From the NCBI RefSeq assembly GCF_032452875.1, contig NC_083890.1:47750483-47814482 (forward strand): a stretch of 64,000 nucleotides of DNA, read 5' to 3'. Of the stretch, positions 61,977 to 64,000 are shown one piece after another. The stretch's first letter is position 1. Every line of letters begins with the position of its first letter. The DNA is from Bos javanicus. Lineage: Eukaryota; Chordata; Mammalia; Artiodactyla; Bovidae. The notes beneath the pieces are model-generated. The model ran no database searches and was not told the DNA's origin. It worked only from the letters and a program-made list of their open reading frames with translations. A program made the translations under genes and the position numbers.

Positions 61977-62190
61977 TGTTGGTGTCGTTCAGTCGCTAAG
62001 TCGTGACTGACTCTTGGCAGCCCCATGGACTGTAGCCTACCAGGTTCCACTGTGCATGGGATGTCTCAGGCGAGAATACTGGAGTGGGTTGCCCTATCCT
62101 TCTCCAGGGCCTGTTCCTGACCCCAGGATTGAACCGGGGTCTCCTGCATTACAGGAGGGTTCTCTACCTCTGAGCCCCCCAGGGCCACCC
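61977..62190 (-). repeat. Bov-tA SINE, full length
   Basis: Antisense: TTGTTGGTGTCGTTCAGTCG, CCCATGGACTGTAGCCTACC, GGAGTGGGTTGCCCTATCCT, then CTCTGAGCCCCCCAGGGCCA. Confidence 0.9.
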
Positions 62191-63175
62191 CATCACCCCC
62201 CTTCTGTCCCCAGAAGCGCCTCCAGGGGTCTCTGTTGGCTGCCTGCCCCGGGGAGGGCTCAGCCGCAAACCCACTGCTGCTGCTCCTTCAGATTCCATGG
62301 CTCCCTGTCTCCCTGCCCCTCTCTCTCCATAAATAACCGTGCCTTCGATTTCTCTAGGGTGGTGAGTCTCTTACTTCCACAGCACACAAGGTCACAGTCA
62401 GCCTTGGGGCCCTCCCCAAGCATTCCGTGTCGGGAATCTCAGTGGGCATCATGCTGGGGAGTCCTAGGAAGGGGCAGGCAGTGGCAGGCAGATGTGAAGA
62501 CCGTGGGGGCGCGCTGCGGCCCATGGCCCTTTTCCGTAGGCAGGTAGCCCCTGGGTGACTGAATGCCTCATCATTAAGTCATGCAAGGAAAAAAGTCTCT
62601 TCTGGCCTGAAACCAGATATGGGAGCTTTCAACACCAAAGACAACTTTCTCGGAATGTTTTGTATGGAGTTCTGTTTGAAAATTCAAGTCAATATGATAT
62701 CCACCATAAAGATATACTTTTGTTGTAGTTTGTAATGTAGCTCATTTGTGATACAGGTATGTCCCTTTCCAGTGGTCTGCTCTGATTCATCAGGACAATG
62801 CATTGTTTAATCCAGATTAATGTAATAGATTATAAAATACCTTTCTGTCTACTGCTTGTGTCAAGAAGGCCTGGAAATTCATTCGGGCTCCCTGTTTTTT
62901 TGCTTCGATCCAGTCCATGCCCACACCACACTGGGCCCTCCCTCTGCATGGCCTGGTGAGAATCTCTCTTGATTTTTCCTCTGTGTTATTCTGGCCTCTG
63001 AGCAATGGAAGAGCTTCTCGTGCTTGTTCCCTGGGGATAAACCAGGGAGCGTTTTCCCTTCCAGTTACTGCTGAACATTTAATGGCTGTTCCCTGTGTGA
63101 ATCCACAGAGAAGGAAAGTCAGCAGAGGGATTAACAGCAAACCAGAACACTAGCCTATACCTGGCTGTGCTAGGA
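62191..63175. other. Unannotated intergenic sequence
   Basis: No repeat or gene recognised. A 107-codon minus frame (62817-63140) begins with a hydrophobic run, MLLIPLLTFLLCGFTQ, that looks like a signal peptide, but the rest matches nothing I know and there is no supporting context. Confidence 0.4.
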
Positions 63176-63383
63176 GGGCTTCCCTGATGGCTCCGACGGT
63201 AAGGAATTCACCTGTAAAGCAGGAGACACAAGTTCGATCCCTGGGTCAAGAAGATCCCCGGGAGAAGGGAATGGCAACCCACTCCAGTATTCTTGCCTGG
63301 AAAATTCCATGGACAGAGGAGCCTGGCAGGCTACAGTCCATGGGGTCTCAAAGAGTCGGATATGAGCAGAGCAGAGCTTTTTT
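63176..63383 (+). repeat. Bov-tA SINE, full length
   Basis: Sense: GAGGGCTTCCCTGATGGCTC, GCAGGAGACACAAGTTCGAT, CCCACTCCAGTATTCTTGCC, CATGGGGTCTCAAAGAGTCG. Confidence 0.92.
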
Positions 63384-63399
63384 GTAAAGACTTAATGAA

Positions 63400-63765
63400 A
63401 TGTGGTGTTGGAGAAGACTCTTAAGAGTCCCTTGGAGTGCAGGAAGATCAAACCAATCCTAATGGAAATCAGTCCTGAATATTCATTGGAAGGACTGATG
63501 CTGATGCTGAAGCTCCAGTACTTTGGCCACCTGATGCAAAGAACTGACTCATTGGAAAAGACCCTGATGCTGGGAAAGATTGAAGGCGAGAGGAGAAGGG
63601 GATGACAGAGGATGAGATGGTTGGATGGCATCACCGACTCGATGGTCATGAGTTTGAGCAAGCTGCAGGAGTTGGTGATGGACAGGGAGGCCTGGCGTGC
63701 TGCAGTCCATGGGGTCACAAAGACTCAGACACGACTGAGTGACTGAACTGAATGAAATCTCAGGA
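63400..63765 (+). mobile_element. BovB LINE 3' end
   Basis: Sense, 5'-truncated: TGTGGTGTTGGAGAAGACTC, GAATATTCATTGGAAGGACT, TACTTTGGCCACCTGATGCA, ATGAGATGGTTGGATGGCAT, then the tail CACGACTGAGTGACTGAACT. The last part of the ORF is readable with frameshifts (LQYFGHLMQRTDSLEKTLML). Confidence 0.93.
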
Positions 63766-64000
63766 AAACCCTGCTCACGGATGATTAAATTAAAAGTTGC
63801 CCAGGGAAAGCGTGTTCCATTCAAGGGCCTAAGTGGTAATGGTGCTCCAGGCACCAACAAACAAGCCAGCAATTCCCCCAGATCCCTCTGTCAGCAGCGC
63901 CTTAAGCCTCCAAGAGCTCGGAAGCCTCTAGGGTTCATTGGCTTCTGAAGCTGTGTCCCAGGACGGGCCAGCTCTCACTATTAGATAGCTTTGTTGAACT
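63766..64000. other. Unannotated end of window
   Basis: Nothing recognised. Confidence 0.45.

Noticed and set aside
62817..63140. 107-codon minus frame with an N-terminal hydrophobic run resembling a signal peptide
   Set aside because: The remainder matches no family I know, and a single short hydrophobic run can occur by chance.

Overview
The window is mammalian nuclear DNA from a ruminant, almost certainly a bovid. It carries many tRNA-Glu-derived Bov-tA, Bov-A2 and CHR-type SINEs, several BovB (RTE-type) LINE fragments and ruminant L1 3' ends. All of these sit on a background of old mammalian repeats (MIR, L2, L1M, MER5A, MER20, a Tigger-type element and a MaLR LTR). The sequence does not separate cattle from buffalo, sheep or goat.

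One protein-coding gene can be supported, and it is complete: BLOC1S5 (the 'muted' subunit of BLOC-1), on the + strand. Five coding exons (4954-5074, 6025-6107, 14268-14397, 20487-20545, 27921-28100) join with four GT-AG introns in consistent phase into a 190-residue protein. A GC-rich, CpG-rich promoter lies at about 4740-5240, and the 3' UTR probably runs to about 29870, after an AATAAA at 29849.

Layout. 1-4700 is upstream intergenic DNA full of SINEs, the last inserted about 265 bp before the start codon. 4740-29870 is BLOC1S5, whose introns hold BovB, L1, L2, MIR, CHR, Bov-tA and DNA-transposon fragments. 29870-64000 is about 34 kb with no recognisable gene. It holds an old L1 block (30.3-32.1 kb), a MaLR LTR (32.6-32.9 kb), a likely solo LTR (35.7-36.1 kb), a rearranged L1 (36.6-37.6 kb) and a long GC-rich L2 block (42.0-43.3 kb). 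It also holds three minisatellites that grew inside older transposons (43.23, 43.93 and 53.55 kb) and composite Bov-tA/BovB blocks (54.5 and 63.2 kb). From known mammalian synteny EEF1E1 is expected upstream and TXNDC5 downstream, but no exon of either was recognised here.

I found no prokaryotic, CRISPR-like or otherwise novel system. Most long open frames are repeat-derived or chance frames in GC-rich DNA. The most distinctive structures are the MIR-derived nine-copy minisatellite, the transposon load around the BLOC1S5 promoter, and an L1 segment duplicated in intron 1 and then split by a SINE. Repeat names come from recognition by eye, so most repeat boundaries are good to about 10-30 bp; those fixed by target-site duplications are more exact.
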